Assembly (NCBI GenBank): GCA_031761405.1
Contig: JASEVX010000007.1
Coordinates: 25,198,859-25,262,858, forward strand
DNA: 64,000 nucleotides
Direction of reading: 5' to 3'
DNA from: Serripes groenlandicus
Lineage: Eukaryota > Mollusca > Bivalvia > Cardiida > Cardiidae
The notes below the pieces were generated by a model that was given only the letters and a program-made list of their open reading frames with translations, ran no database searches and was not told the DNA's origin. Both the position numbers and the translations under genes were made by a program. Below are positions 12,020-24,069 of the stretch, piece after piece; the stretch's first letter is position 1; every line of letters begins with the position of its first letter.

Positions 12020-12940
12020 ACTAAGGGGAAGGTTAAATACAAATTAAATGAGCATTGTTCTTTAAAAACCAACCTGTCGAAAACGAAATTCGAAGTCTTA
12101 TTTGTTTCATTCTTTAGCCAATCTTTCTTTGAAATCAGTGTCATAGTTTTGAACAATTTCTCCTTTTTCCGCGATATTTTTCAAACGCGGAATTAATAAT
12201 GTCGCGTGCATCCCTCAAATCCAGTGATTTTATTATCTTAATAAAAAGCTTGATCCGTTTCATCATTAATTACAGTAAAATATCAGACGATTTCAGATTC
12301 ATTTTTGATTGGCATTTATAACAATGAGCTGAAATACAATTTGCATTTCCAAAATTGGATTGAACAATTCCATTGCATTTTTGTGCTGACTTTCCAAATA
12401 ACATTGAGTTGGATTGATATAATATCGACTGTGAACGTATGATTTTGATTTTGAGAAAACAGTATTAGATAAGGGCGAATTGTCATTGACACGTTTTCAT
12501 AACACAATAATGCTTTCTGTGATTGAAAAGCATAAGTGTCGTTGCCGACTTTTCTGTTAACCCTTGTCTATATACAACAATTTGATTCAATACACAGGAA
12601 AGATCGGAATTTATATTTATTTCGGGAGTTTCAAATAATTAGAAACCAAAGCAACGCTGAAACATAAAATTGTAATAATAAACCCGCTAGCAACGATTAA
12701 ACTAGCCTATGAAATGAAATTTTAAATAGTTCACTATATTCGGACGCCTTCTGTAATAGCATGAAAGAACTTAGACAATATTCTGTTTCTCTGCAGGAAT
12801 TTCAAATAAATCACGTTTAAATTTAACAAAAAAGAGGATGTTACGCAAAATAAAAATTACAATAACCGAATGTAACGTAACGTCTCCACCAATCATTTAA
12901 TGATACGTGAAATGTAAAATAACTTGTATCTATCGCGAAC
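12020..12940. other. No recognisable feature
   Basis: AT-rich sequence with stops in all frames. No repeat structure, RNA gene or coding similarity seen. Confidence 0.4.
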
Positions 12941-12942
12941 TT

Positions 12943-13055
12943 TTAACCCTTTCCCAAATAAAACGCAAATTTATGTAACTCATTTCCTAACAATCTTTTC
13001 AAAAGTCTTTTTTTGCTACGGCGTTTAAAGGCGTCTATATGAGGGCAATGATTGA
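12943..13055. mobile_element. Degenerate copy of the TTAA palindromic MITE
   Basis: Starts TTAACCCTTTCCCAAATAAA, identical in its first 13 bases to the left end at 3562. It ends GGCGTCTATATGAGGGCAAT, matching the right-end words CGTATGAGGGAATGGG. It is shorter than the 3562-3791 copy and its right TTAA has decayed. Confidence 0.55.
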
Positions 13056-13296
13056 AGCTGCGCTATTTGTCCAGACAAGCTCAACCGATCTTGTCGTATT
13101 ATGGTCCCATCAATATGCCCAATGGGAATATTTCCGCACCACACGGAAACCGACATTCGGAAGTTTTTTAATAGCAATTGCGATCATATGACGTTCAACC
13201 AACTGCAGCTCTATCACGGACTTTCCTAGTTAATTTACCAATACTACTAGTCCTTTTAACCAGACCCCAGCGAGCAAGTCATCACGATAAATTAAC

Positions 13297-13360
13297 CCCG
13301 TGATGTATGACCCGTGCGGGGAACGAAACCCGCGCCCTCCCGCACTCTAGGCGGTAAATC
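13297..13360 (-). mobile_element. tRNA-like SINE head, minus strand
   Basis: The minus strand reads CCTAGAGTGCGGGAGGGCGC, then GGGTTTCGTTCCCCGCACGG, a B-box-like stem-loop. The A-box half is degraded and no body could be assigned. A decayed tRNA is the alternative. Confidence 0.35.
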
Positions 13361-13375
13361 AAATAATATCCTTAT

Positions 13376-14600
13376 ATATAGTTGGTGACTAGCCATTATC
13401 GTTCTCGTGCAGCTTACGACTCTTTGGTAAACAGGTAAGTTCCTGCTCAGACTGCGTACAGGTGTAGGTCGATCTAGATCTCATCTTGTCACAAAGTCCA
13501 GAACGTCAATGTTTGTTTGACATGACTTCATAATGAGTAGCATAATTCGTTAATGTTTGTTTTACCGCAACGCAGTTATTACAGTTCTGTTGACAAAAAC
13601 ACCTGCATGTGCACTCATGCTCAAGTATCAACATAGTAACTGCTTCACAGAAGTTTCTTGACAACTTATTTTACTATTATGCGAACAGTGCACAGCCATA
13701 TTAGGATACGCTGGCTAACTTGGATCTACACTGGTCTGAATTGCCCTACGGTAGATTTTAAAAGAGTGCAGCTGAAATCTTATAACCAAATTATTGAACA
13801 ACAAAACACATGTAATTAGCAATATGTTTCCAGCTTTATCGTTTTACAACAGCAAAAAATTTTTTTTAATATTATCTGGGAATGACTCCACATATTTGAC
13901 AACTTAAGTTGTCAAACTCGTCTACCACAACATATATGGTAAGTAGTGTTACTTGATTTTGCATGAATTCATGCCACGCTAATGGATCTGCTTAAAACTA
14001 ATAGGGCCTCCTTTAAACCCACGTGTTCATAAAATGTCATAATCCTACGAATATTTAGGACGATTCATCACGTCTGTATAAACTTTCCTTGCGATTTATT
14101 TAATCAAAATTGCCATGTATTATTTACTCGGGCATGTCACTGCGGAGACGCATTCATTTGCAAAGCAACATGCAGATTATACCAAATCCTTCTAAAAATA
14201 ATTGTAATATTTACTATCCAATATAGTGATAAATCAGTTTCGAGTAATTATCTACAAAGACTGTCAATGTTAACAACTTAAAGGGAAATTATGATGATCC
14301 CTAAAAATGCACCTAAGTAAAACAAGAACAAAATTTATATTCGTCATAAGAATTTCCTCAGCAATAGTAAACCAACAAATTAGTGCAAGGAGGTTAACGC
14401 TCCTTCAAAGATGTCCTTAGATAAAATGGGAAATAACAATTAACACGTAAAATGACAAATCAATTCAACAATGGCGGACCGGCATATTAGTACAAGGAGT
14501 GTAGCTTGCCTGGTAGAACATCCCCGGATAAATACGATATCAAACGTCAACTTCAAACGGAAAAAGATGGCTGACTGGTAAATTGCGTAAGCAATACAAC
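13376..14600. other. No recognisable feature
   Basis: No gene or RNA found. The only local structure is a short inverted pair ACAACTTAAGTTGTC near 13901. Frames at 14440-14721 run into the adjacent repeat and are not gene candidates. Confidence 0.35.
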
Positions 14601-14607
14601 TGATTTT

Positions 14608-16041
14608 TAGCTCACCTATGCACGAAGTGCAAGGTGAGCTATTGTGATCCCATTTTGTCCGGCGTCCGTCCGTCGTCAACATTTGCCACTCTAAAGCTAC
14701 ATTCTTGCATCCAATCTTCATGTAAGTTTATCAAAACATTCATCTTCATCAAATGTTGGACAAGTTCTAAACTGGGCCATATAAGGTCAACAACTAGGTC
14801 ACTAGGTCAAATTAAAGGGAAATCTTATAAACACTCTGGAAGCCACATTTTCAACTTGAGCATGTTGAAACTTAATCAGCATGTTTGGGTCATGTCTGGT
14901 CAAAAAGTAGGTCACTAGGTCAAATTGAAGAAATATATAGGTCAAGTTCGAATTTAGGTCATATTTGGTCAAAAACTAGGTCACTAGGCCAAATTGAAGA
15001 GAAATCTTGTTAACACTAGAGACCACATTTTCAACTTGAGCATGTTAAAACTTTATCAGAATGTTTGTTTTGATGATTTGTAGGTTAAGTTCGAACATGG
15101 ATCATGTTGGGTCAAATTGGAGGAAAATTGTATTGATTTTGTCAGAATGTTTGTCTTAAAGATATCTAGGTCAAGTTCGAATATAGGACATTTGGTAAGA
15201 AACTAGATCACTAGGCCGAATTGAAAGAAAATCTTGTTAACTGAATCTAGAAGCTGCTTTTTTTTTGCTTACAGGGGCTTGAAATTTTATCAGATTATTT
15301 ATCTAAATGATATCTAGGTTAAGTTCGAATAGGGGTCATGCCGGGTTAAAAACTAGGTCACTAGGCCAAATTGAAGGGAAATCTTGTTAACCCTCTGGAT
15401 ACTGCGTTTTTAGCTTGAGAATGTTGAAAGTTTATCAGAATGTTTGTCTTGATGATATGTAAGTCAAGTTCGAACATGGGTCATGTTAGGTAAAAAAAAA
15501 AATAGGTCATTAGGTCAAATTTAAGGAAAATCTTGTTAATACTCGGCCGCATTTATTGCTACAGCAGCTTGACATTTGATTAGAATGTTTATCTAAGCAA
15601 AGTTCGAATATGGGTCAGGTCGAGTCAAAAACTAGGTCACTTGGCCATATTGAAGGAAAATCTTTGGATGCCACATATTTTGCTTCAGCAGCTTGAAATG
15701 TGTCAGAATGTTTGTCGGAATTATATCTAGGTCAAGTTCGAATAGGGGTCATATTTGGTCAGAAACTAGGTCAATAAAGGAAAATATTGTTTAAATTCCG
15801 AAGGCCACATTTTTACTTTGAGCAAGTTGAAACTTTGTCAGAATGTTGTCCTGATGATATCTAGTCCATGTTGGAATATTGCTCATATTAGATAACAAAA
15901 ATATAGATCACTAGGCAAAATGAAAGATCTTGTTAACACTGTGGAGGTTGCATTCAGAAAAAATATTTTGATGTGTTTTGCATTGCAGTACATTGTATAA
16001 TTCAGGTGAATGAACTAGGGCCACCATGACCCTTTTGTTCT
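14608..16041 (+). mobile_element. 145-bp-monomer interspersed repeat, most complete plus-strand copy
   Basis: Left terminus TAGCTCACCT...AGGTGAGCTA (14608-14641) forms a hairpin, then TTTTGTCCGGCGTCCGTCC. The core has AGGTCAAGTTCGAAT-type words near 14939, 15083, 15168, 15316, 15461, 15598 and 15728, mostly 130-148 bases apart. Right terminus CTAGGGCCACCATGACCC. An inverted copy with the same ends lies at 25811-27276. Several monomers carry AGGTCACTAGGTCA. No protein is encoded, so mobilisation would need helper proteins. Confidence 0.8.
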
Positions 16042-16536
16042 ATTTCGTAGGATTTTGTATTCCTTAAATGTCACATTACCATAACAAAATATATTTATAA
16101 ACTTACAATGACGTTTAATGATCTTCTGTACAAATGAGAAACAGATGTTTACAAGAACTTAAATAACTCGGCTAAGACAAAGCATAACATATGAACCAAG
16201 CATATGCAGGAATTCGTAAAAGAAAATAAAACAATCTGAAACCTTACAAACAGCTTTTGAGGAATAACAATTCATCAGAACTTTGCATCGGGAACCAATC
16301 CTCATAACTTCATATTTTAACATTGAATACGTCTTCTGTAGATATTTTGTAGGTGGAAAAGGCTTGAAGGTTATGTTTGCGTTTGACTAATAAGTTCTTG
16401 TATTTTAATTAATTTGACAGTTTCCTGCGCAATATATGTGACGTATTGATGAAATAAATGGACTTCAATAACTCGGATACATCATTACTAAAAAAATGCA
16501 AACCACTTATAGCATTTACAGTTGTTAGTGAATTTT

Positions 16537-16595
16537 ATTTAGCGCCCAAAATTACCTTGATGTCAACTGACCTTAAAACCCCATTCGATCGTTCT
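16537..16595 (+). mobile_element. RNase H-LINE 3' tail, severely 5'-truncated copy
   Basis: Reads AGCGCCCAAAATTACC, then ACTGACCTTAAAACCCC and ATTCGATCGTTC. This is the tail signature of the LINE at 45349-50244, also seen at 22451 (-), 25455, 35592 and 39374. Little upstream sequence belongs to it. Confidence 0.55.
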
Positions 16596-16753
16596 TTACC
16601 GAAGTGTCAAATAAAATGATTTATTGTTCATATTCAAATATAATTGTGACGTCATCAATAGTACACGCGCCTGATATCAGGAGAAACAAGCTCACGGTTC
16701 CTTTTTATACGCCTGTTTTGAAAAAAACGGGACGTATTATGGCGAAGCAATGT

Positions 16754-16849
16754 CCATCCGTCTGTCTGTATTAGTGGGGTATCCTTTATCGTAAAGCCCT
16801 TCCATCCGTCTGTCCGTACTTGTGGGGTATCCTTTATCGTAAAGACCAT
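16754..16849. repeat. 48-bp tandem duplication
   Basis: Two adjacent units share CCATCCGTCTGT(C/C)(T/C)GTA and GTGGGGTATCCTTTATCGTA, starting at 16754 and 16802. The CCGTCTGTC words resemble the ends of other bivalve-type interspersed repeats in this window, so this may be a fragment of one. Confidence 0.7.
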
Positions 16850-17009
16850 CCACCGCCCTTATATAAAAACACTTAGATAAATAGGTTTTTTTGTTTGTTT
16901 TATAACGGGTATCTTATTTGCATATTAAAGGCATACGCGGGATTTGCCACTGCGCAGTTTTGACGGTATGAGTTATCTCCCTTATACTAATACTGTAGAT
17001 GCCCATAGA

Positions 17010-17140
17010 TTGATTGGGAGGTTTAACGCCGTTTTAACAATTTCTCAGTTATATCACGGCGGCCAGTTCACCTACTCATGCGTTTCCTGTTTTTTTCACA
17101 CCCGTTCTCCACACAACAAACTTCCCAAGCAAAGATGCCC
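17010..17140 (-). mobile_element. SINE 3' half, minus strand
   Basis: The minus strand carries TGTGTGGAGAACGGGTGTGA, TAGGTGAACTGGCCGCCGTG and AACGGCGTTAAACC, the body and tail of the SINE at 19341-19595. The tRNA head is missing. Confidence 0.65.
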
Positions 17141-17746
17141 ATAGAACATACAGTTATGTATTGATTGTGTATGAATGCACTATATTTTGCCGAAAAAGCC
17201 GATGTTTGAATAATGGGGGTAGGGTTGTACAATAACGCATATTTTTTTTAAACCCATGGAAACGTATCATTTTTTGGCTATTTATACCTCAGTAAGATAT
17301 AGAGAAATGTTTATAATTCATTTAGTTTAAATTAGCAATGGTCAATTTTTTTTATTATTACCCTAAAAGTGGAAAGAATTGCAAATTGTGGCCGGTCTGA
17401 CTTTTTGGCATCATAAATTTATATTTATATAGTATTCTGTACAATTATTGATGCCTTTCCAGCTGCACACACATAGAAGACCAAATTTAACAGGAATTAT
17501 CTCAAGAAAAGACTTGAAAGTATGCATACAAGCCAACTTGTTGTTATTTAGACTTCCAATAAAATGCTCGAAAATTTGACTAAAGTTGACTAAATCGTCG
17601 TTTTTTCGAAATTACTCTTCACAAAAATCTATCTCGGTGACCTATATATATATTTGCATATTAGTTTTTGCATTTGGAAGATGAATACATAGTCCAAAGT
17701 ACAATAGCTCATCAACGGTGTATGTATTTAGTAGCATATGCCTTTA

Positions 17747-18260
17747 ATGCTATTCATTCCGTAAAAGGGGGATAATTATGGAATGAATAGCATACTTGTA
17801 GGTTGCAACCCACACATTTCAAACAAAAGAAATAACTCCAGAAATACACTCCATGAGTTCGTCCAGCTGTCTGTCTGTCCGGCCTACTCCCTCCTACACC
17901 GTTTAAGATATTGATGCCAAACTTGGTAGAAATAATCATCAGCATATGATATTGTGTGCGCTCAAAAAGGGGTAACTTCTTATCTATTTCCAAGAGTTAT
18001 GCCCCTTTTTAGACTTTAAAAATGTTGTCCGGCCTACTCGTCCTATACCGTATAAGACATGATATTGTGTGCGCCCAAAACGGAGGTAACTCCGTACCTA
18101 TTTCCTAGAGTTATGCCCCTTTTTAGACTTAATTTTTAATACAGATATTATTTTGAAAATTCATATTTGTGTTAAGTATCATAAGACAACATCACATACC
18201 AAGTCTCATAAATGTGACATTTATTTTGACAAAATAATTCCCCTTTTTTAGACTTGTAAA
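17747..18260. repeat. Interspersed repeat with terminal hairpin and two internal monomers
   Basis: Opens with a perfect 14-base inverted pair, ATGCTATTCATTCC (17747-17760) and GGAATGAATAGCAT (17780-17793). Two related units follow, each with GTCCGGCCTACTC, ATGATATTGTGTGCGC and AGAGTTATGCCCCTTTTTAG. It is non-coding; the right boundary is uncertain. Confidence 0.5.
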
Positions 18261-18424
18261 ATTTCCGAAAATTCATACTTCCTTAAATATCTTTTGCTTC
18301 AAAACTTATATATTATTAAATCATCAAATATTATTAAATCATCTGAAGCCAACTTGATAACCAAGTCCCGTTACTGACACTTTCGTTTTCGACAAATTAT
18401 TACCATTTTTATAAACGCGTTTTG

Positions 18425-18592
18425 CGTTAGTCGACAAACTCAACTTCAGACAACTAATTCAGCAGCCAACAAATGATTACAACTCCACCATTGACTTAAC
18501 TTTTACAAATTTCTCCAATGAAGAGGGTGCAAAAGGAACTTGTGAAACCTATTACTCAGATCATAAACTAATCTGGATATCATTGAAATGCT
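18425..18592 (+). pseudogene. LINE endonuclease C-terminal fragment
   Basis: One frame reads KLNFRQLIQQPTND, STIDLTFTN, then TCETYYSDHKLIWISLKC before a stop. IDL-x-FTN and SDH are the late motifs of LINE endonucleases; SDH carries the catalytic His. No RT follows, so it is an isolated fragment. Confidence 0.6.
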
Positions 18593-19340
18593 AACTCTGC
18601 TTAAATACTGAACAAATATATAATACTAATTTACGGAATTTGTGACACTTCTCTGGATACTAAGGATTCAAAATTATGATCAAAACATTGAGATATAGAT
18701 AAATGGATAACCAAAATAGTGTTAATTTATCAAGAAAATTGCCAAACCTTTTGTGACACAGCATTTCAACCATAATTGTACTGCTACTACATGTGACACT
18801 ACAATTGTTCAGCATTTAGAATCTTCAGACTGCCCATAACCTGACCTGCATCTAAACACTGGTATATACTTTAGTCTGTTAACATATTGTTAAATTGGGC
18901 CAATCTACCAAAAATGTTGTTTTTATCCTTTTCTGCACTCTAGAGGCCACATTTGTTAAGTGATGTATGTGTTAATGTTTTAACTTTGAATGCATGCTTA
19001 CAAATCATACAATCAATGAGTATCTTAAAAGGCATCACTCAAATCATTTTTTTTTTTACAAATTATGACACTTATGACAAGTTTGCAGAGACATATTTCA
19101 TCTTTGTATTAATTGGTCACTCAATCGCGTTTAAAATAAATTAAGATAATTTTACATTTCTTTTCACTCTGATTCTTAACAATACAAGAAGTGAAAACCA
19201 AGATCGTTCAATAAAGAATTGGCTTACAGCCCAACATTTAATATTGCATTGTTCATTAAATATATTAAACATAATACAGTTGTTATTGTTCAAAATCTGT
19301 AACCAGTATTTTAGTTCTCTTTCATTATTATATATCACGG

Positions 19341-19595
19341 GCCGAGCCCCGGTAGCAACGGGGGCTGTCAATCCAGGGGTTGTGAGTACGAATCTCGGTT
19401 CGGCCAACTTTCTTTCCGACGATTGGCAAAAGTGGCTAAGTCTATGTGGAAAAGAAGGCAGTTGCTTGGGAAGATTGTTGTGTGGAGTACTGGTGTGAGA
19501 AAACCAGGAAATGTATGAGACGTTGAACTGGCCGCCGTGATCTAACTCAGAAATTGTTAAAAACGGCGTTAAACCCCAAATTATTCAATGAATCA
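19341..19595 (+). mobile_element. Complete tRNA-derived SINE with 14-bp target-site duplication
   Basis: ATTATATATCACGG is repeated exactly at 19327-19340 and 19596-19609, framing the element. The head GCCGAGCCCCGGTAGCAACG is A-box-like and GAGTACGAATCTCGG is the B box. The body contains GTGTGGAGTACTGGTGTGAG and GAACTGGCCGCCGTGAT; the tail is AACGGCGTTAAACCCC plus ATTCAATGAATC. The perfect duplication means a comparatively recent, full-length insertion by LINE machinery. Pol III would transcribe it from the internal boxes. Confidence 0.85.
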
Positions 19596-20010
19596 ATTAT
19601 ATATCACGGATATCGACTAAGCTCACCAGTTACGGTCATATTAGGTGTTTGTGGACGAACACCAAGAATGGGCTAACATAATCTGTCAATGATACGCCGC
19701 TTTGTTTATAAGGTTTTCTCCTTTCATTGTCCGTTCTTCTGTTGATCGAAGTGTGTCCGACATAAGGTGTTACATATTTGATACTATACCATCATCCATG
19801 TGATCACGTTATTGCCATCTTGCAATATGTATTCTAAAGCATCTACCGTCAGAGGTCGTCCGTATCACGGAAAGGTTGACAACACTATTTATATACTTAC
19901 TATGAGAAACATGTTGTCGTAAATTTGTTTATAAGGTTACCTCAGCCGAGTAGATTTTTGGTGACTAAAAAATTAAGGGTTATTGCAAAAACAGAACGAA
20001 CGACATAGTG

Positions 20011-20165
20011 GTGTTATAACAATCAATTTGTGTCACAATATTCACAAGGGTGTTATAAAAAGCAATTTGTGTCACGGTATTCACAAGGGTGTTATAAAAC
20101 GCAGTATGTGTCACACAGTATTCACAAGGGTGTTATACAAAGCAATATGTGTCAGTATTTCACAA
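20011..20165. repeat. 39-bp minisatellite, four units
   Basis: Units begin at 20011, 20050, 20089 and 20130, each GTGTTATA...AGCAATTTGTGTCAC...ATTCACAAGG; lengths are 39, 39, 41 and about 36. The 99-codon frame across it (19983-20282) is open because 39 is a multiple of three and is not gene evidence. Confidence 0.85.
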
Positions 20166-20289
20166 TTAGCTATATACACTTGTGAGTTGTATATCTTGTG
20201 TCCCTCGTGTCTGTATATAATGTGTGTTGTGGTTGATATATGTGAGAACAGTACATTTGAGTTTTCATATGGGAATGTGTAGACTAAAT

Positions 20290-21640
20290 CTGACTAATTT
20301 AACATACTTTCTGGTTGCGTTATAGTGACTAGTTCAGCTTTTGCCACGCTTAATTTTATTTATTCAAATGTTCTCATTATTGAGACAGATTGTATACTAT
20401 TTCATGAGCAAAATAAGTTAAGACATAACTTTTGCAAACCACCGTTTTACATCCATCTGTTTCCGTGAAGGTAATGGGCTACTGAATATGGTGACCGTCA
20501 TCACTATTAAAAGCTGCTCCTTGTGAGTCGATCGCTAATATTCAGAGCCCGGACTGTTAACTGAGGAATGACTAATTCAAAAAGAACCTTATTCAGTTTA
20601 TTGTATTTATCTATATTTAGAGTCTCTCTTTGACGGTCACTTTATTATTTATAAGTAGGGATGCATATTTAAGATAATATTATTATCTTAGAAAACTGCA
20701 TGTTTTTCAGAGTTAAAATTTATTCCAGTTAAAAAAAAAAAAAAGTGCGAATTAGGCTTTTAAACCAGTAGACTATTGATTGCATTTAGCTGGAGTCCTT
20801 CATCTTAAATTGTTTGACTGTTAGCATAATAACAGCTGAAATGTATAAAACCAATTAGACAAAATTAATCAAAAAATGTTTTGTATCTTCATTTAATTTT
20901 ATTAACGCTGTTCTCTCTTCTCGGTTCAAACCAAGAAACTGTTCACAAGTCTTTGTGATAATTTTAGAAAGGCGTTATTGTAGCTTGCTTCAAGATGTCA
21001 ATATAACTGTTTGGAGCAAACCGTACGTGGTAAGAAATGCCTCATGTGTGTAACTCAGCAGTAAAAAATAAAGATACATTATAGATGTTTCGTACCAGAC
21101 TGTTATCATGATCTATGGTCGTAATAACACCTATCTAATTACTTTCCTGCAAAACAATGGGCCTTTGTTTAATCTAGAATCTATATTAAGATACCATAAC
21201 AAGATTAGCGAATTGTTTTTATTAGTGTACAAGCGTTGATTTTCCAGTAATGGCAATAATATCTCATCCCAGAAACAATTCTACATTAGTTCAAAGTACA
21301 TCGGAAGATAACCATATGAACCTTGTCGTACAAGATTGACGGTAACCCTTAAAGGTGCACGGACGTTATACCAATAGTTTTTCACGTATAACACTATGTT
21401 TCAGTAGATACGTACATCCAGTACTCTACTGTACACATACAACATCACAAATTTGGTCTGGCAATGTCCGACAATTGGCCACAAAAGGTTTAATGAAACT
21501 GCTAACACAGTTGTCCGTTTGGATCCGATATAATGGATACGCATGTGAATATGTTTCTCCTCTTGTTAGCTACACTCTCTGTATGTGAGTAGAGCTTATG
21601 TCATGGAGAATTGTCTGTGCGCGCGTAAACATTTGATTGA
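20290..21640. other. No recognisable feature
   Basis: AT-rich sequence without tandem structure, RNA gene or domain-bearing frame. A 14-base A run lies near 20731. Confidence 0.35.
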
Positions 21641-22110
21641 AATGACTTCTTCTCTGTAACCATTGGGCCGTTTTCCATATGAAAAACTCGTTGGTCGATT
21701 TCCATATGATGTTGAAGGAATATGTTTTGGCTGACACGTCTATAAAATTCCTTTAATCCATGTTGATAGGTCGAAAAACACGGCCGCCAGCGAGCGGGGC
21801 TGTTTTGCATTAAATGGCTTTAGAGGAAACTTCAAGTTTGCGGCCGACATTCAAATAATTCTTGGGTGACCAGGTATATTTCTTCATTAAGTATTTATTG
21901 TTCGAAAAACAAGGCTACCAAATGGCTGGCTGTTTTGCCTAATACGGCTTTAGTGAAAACATTTCAAAACAATTCTCCTCGAAAAGTGTTTGGCCGATTT
22001 TAAATAATTTGATAGAAATGTTCCTTGAGTGACCCCCAATCATATACCTTCAAACCATGTTGATTGGTCGAAAAACATGGCGACTGGGGTGTGAGTCTGT
22101 GTTGTCTTAT
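21640..22110. repeat. Tandem array of about 160-bp monomers (GGTCGAAAAACATGGC type)
   Basis: Three degenerate units each hold TTGATAGGTCGAAAAACA or variant, GGC(C/T)GCCAGCGAG-like sequence, GGCTGTTTTGCATTA and GGCTTTAGTGAAAAC. Another unit lies at about 33395-33630. This is a non-coding interspersed monomer family. Confidence 0.6.
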
Positions 22111-22450
22111 ATTTCTATGGTAATATGTTGTATGCCTATTGTAGTGACTGGCAATCTATTTGTCCAAAATACGCCAACCTTGATTCAATCAGTATCACTC
22201 GCTTGAAATGACTGGTATTGTATGTGCATGTTATAGTTTGCTTACCATAAAATAATTTTTATATCAAATACTTGGCTTGTGTCGTTCCCACATTTAATAA
22301 GGTTACAGCAGATGCCTTTGGAACCCGCTTTAGTAAAAGAATGTTCAAATAAATACATGTATCGCCTACCATCTAGATCAACACGTGAAGGCCGGACGAT
22401 ATAGAAGAGATCAATTTATGTTACTTAATACAGGACAGGCGAAACAACCC

Positions 22451-22560
22451 ATTGAATGAATGAATGGTGTTTTAAGGCTCGTCGACAACTAAGGCCATTT
22501 TGGGCGCTTAATAATTCACTTACTGTAAATGATAAAATAATTAAAATTGAAACATAAACA
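22451..22560 (-). mobile_element. RNase H-LINE 3' tail, minus strand
   Basis: The reverse complement of 22451-22506 reads AAGCGCCCAAAATGGCC, GTTGTCGACGAGCCTTAAAA and CACCATTCATTCATTC, almost the same tail as the LINE ending at 50244. It is a 5'-truncated minus-strand insertion. Confidence 0.65.
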
Positions 22561-22717
22561 TCCAACCTTCACGAACCATTATTAAAACATCCTTCTCTAT
22601 CAAATCCAATTACGATTGAAAACGTAAGTCATAAGGTCGAATTTTAGAGATGCCACATTTTTCAAAAAGATTGGATGAACATGTAGTCCAAGAGTTCTTT
22701 TACAGAATGTATGTTAA

Positions 22718-22737
22718 TGTGTGTGTGTGTGTGTGTG
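22718..22737. repeat. (GT)n microsatellite
   Basis: About ten consecutive TG dinucleotides. Confidence 0.9.
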
Positions 22738-23445
22738 ATCCAGTTAATGAATTGATTTATTAAAACATTGCACGCCCCTTCTGGCCGTGCTGCTTTTGGA
22801 GAATAAACTTCCGTTTTCACTAATTTTCAGAAACCATTGTATACGATATCACGCAAAGTTCGCACTTGTTCATATATTCCATTTTAGGATCACTCATTTC
22901 TGGTAATAAATTAAAGCACATAGCTTTGAATCTATGTATTTGTTGCATCCATTCGTTGACGGTCACGGAATGATCACCCGTATGCAATAATTTCACTAAC
23001 ACGAATTTTGCTCTGCCACAGTATCAGAATATATGGAAGTGAACTGTTATTGTTTTATGTGGAAAAGCACCTAAGAAATATTGCTGTGTAAAAAGTGAAT
23101 GAAATTAAAATTAAATCCAGATAACTTATATATAGGATCTGACATGAAATGACAACGAATGTCTGATTCTTTTTATCACATGACGAAACAAACACCCAAA
23201 GACAATCGGGTTTGCCAAAGCTATTTTAATTTCGTCAGTAAACCGTATAAAAATGCCACAAATAATTATGCCGAAATCATATTCAGCTTAGTTTATTAAA
23301 AGTAATAATAAATAATACTCATGAGATATAATATCTATCACATAAATTGACTTATGAGGCGTATTTCGATAAAATTGTACTTAACGTTTACGATATTTCT
23401 AGATGAAATTTACGTGTTTTGGCGCCAAAGTTACTAACGTATGAT

Positions 23446-23685
23446 GTCTGACGTCACAATCTTGTATTTTCACCGCGTGTAGATACGGAATTTTAATCCG
23501 TCGTGTCTGAACTGCGCATGTCAATCTGCATGTATTTCCACCGGAATATGTACATGCATATAATAAAATGTTTTATTACATGCCTGTACATTATCCGGTG
23601 GAAATACATGCAGATTGACATGCGAACTACACCACGACAGATTGAAATTCTACATGTGGTGTAAATGCAAGATTGTGACGTCAGA
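23446..23685. mobile_element. Snap-back MITE with about 112-bp arms and a CRE palindrome at each end
   Basis: The left arm (about 23446-23560) and right arm (about 23575-23685) are inverted copies: both carry TGACGTCACAATCTTG outermost and CATGTCAATCTGCATGTATT plus TCCACCGGA inside. The full 8-base CRE word TGACGTCA is at 23449-23456 and 23676-23683. The short AT-rich loop contains AATAAAATGTTTTATT. No target duplication is obvious. Confidence 0.8.
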
Positions 23686-24069
23686 CAGTGCGCAGACTGC
23701 TTTCAGCGAGGTTCCCGTTTTGAATCTGCGCTACGTAGTAAAATATGCAGACAAACTACTATTTAGGAAAATTGATTCTATTGTATGTATCGAAAACCTT
23801 GCGTCAAATTTAATAAAACCCCGCAAGTAAAGATTATGTTGTCATTTTCTCCCACAAAACAATGGAAATTTAATTTGATAATGTTATTGGGCGGGACTTA
23901 CGTATTAGCATACTTTTTAGGGGCGTGGCCTAAGTATTGTAGTAAATATTCACCCGCCATTCATCTTTTCATTTCAAGATTACAAAATTATATCCCCAAT
24001 AAAAAATATATTGAATCTGTATATTTGTTAGTTTTTTCGCTCTTCATAGATCGTAGGTATATAATAAAA

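Noticed and set aside
19983..20282. 99-codon plus-strand frame with repeated CHNIHKGVIK
   Set aside because: It covers a 39-bp minisatellite; the repeat length is a multiple of three, which keeps the frame open by chance.
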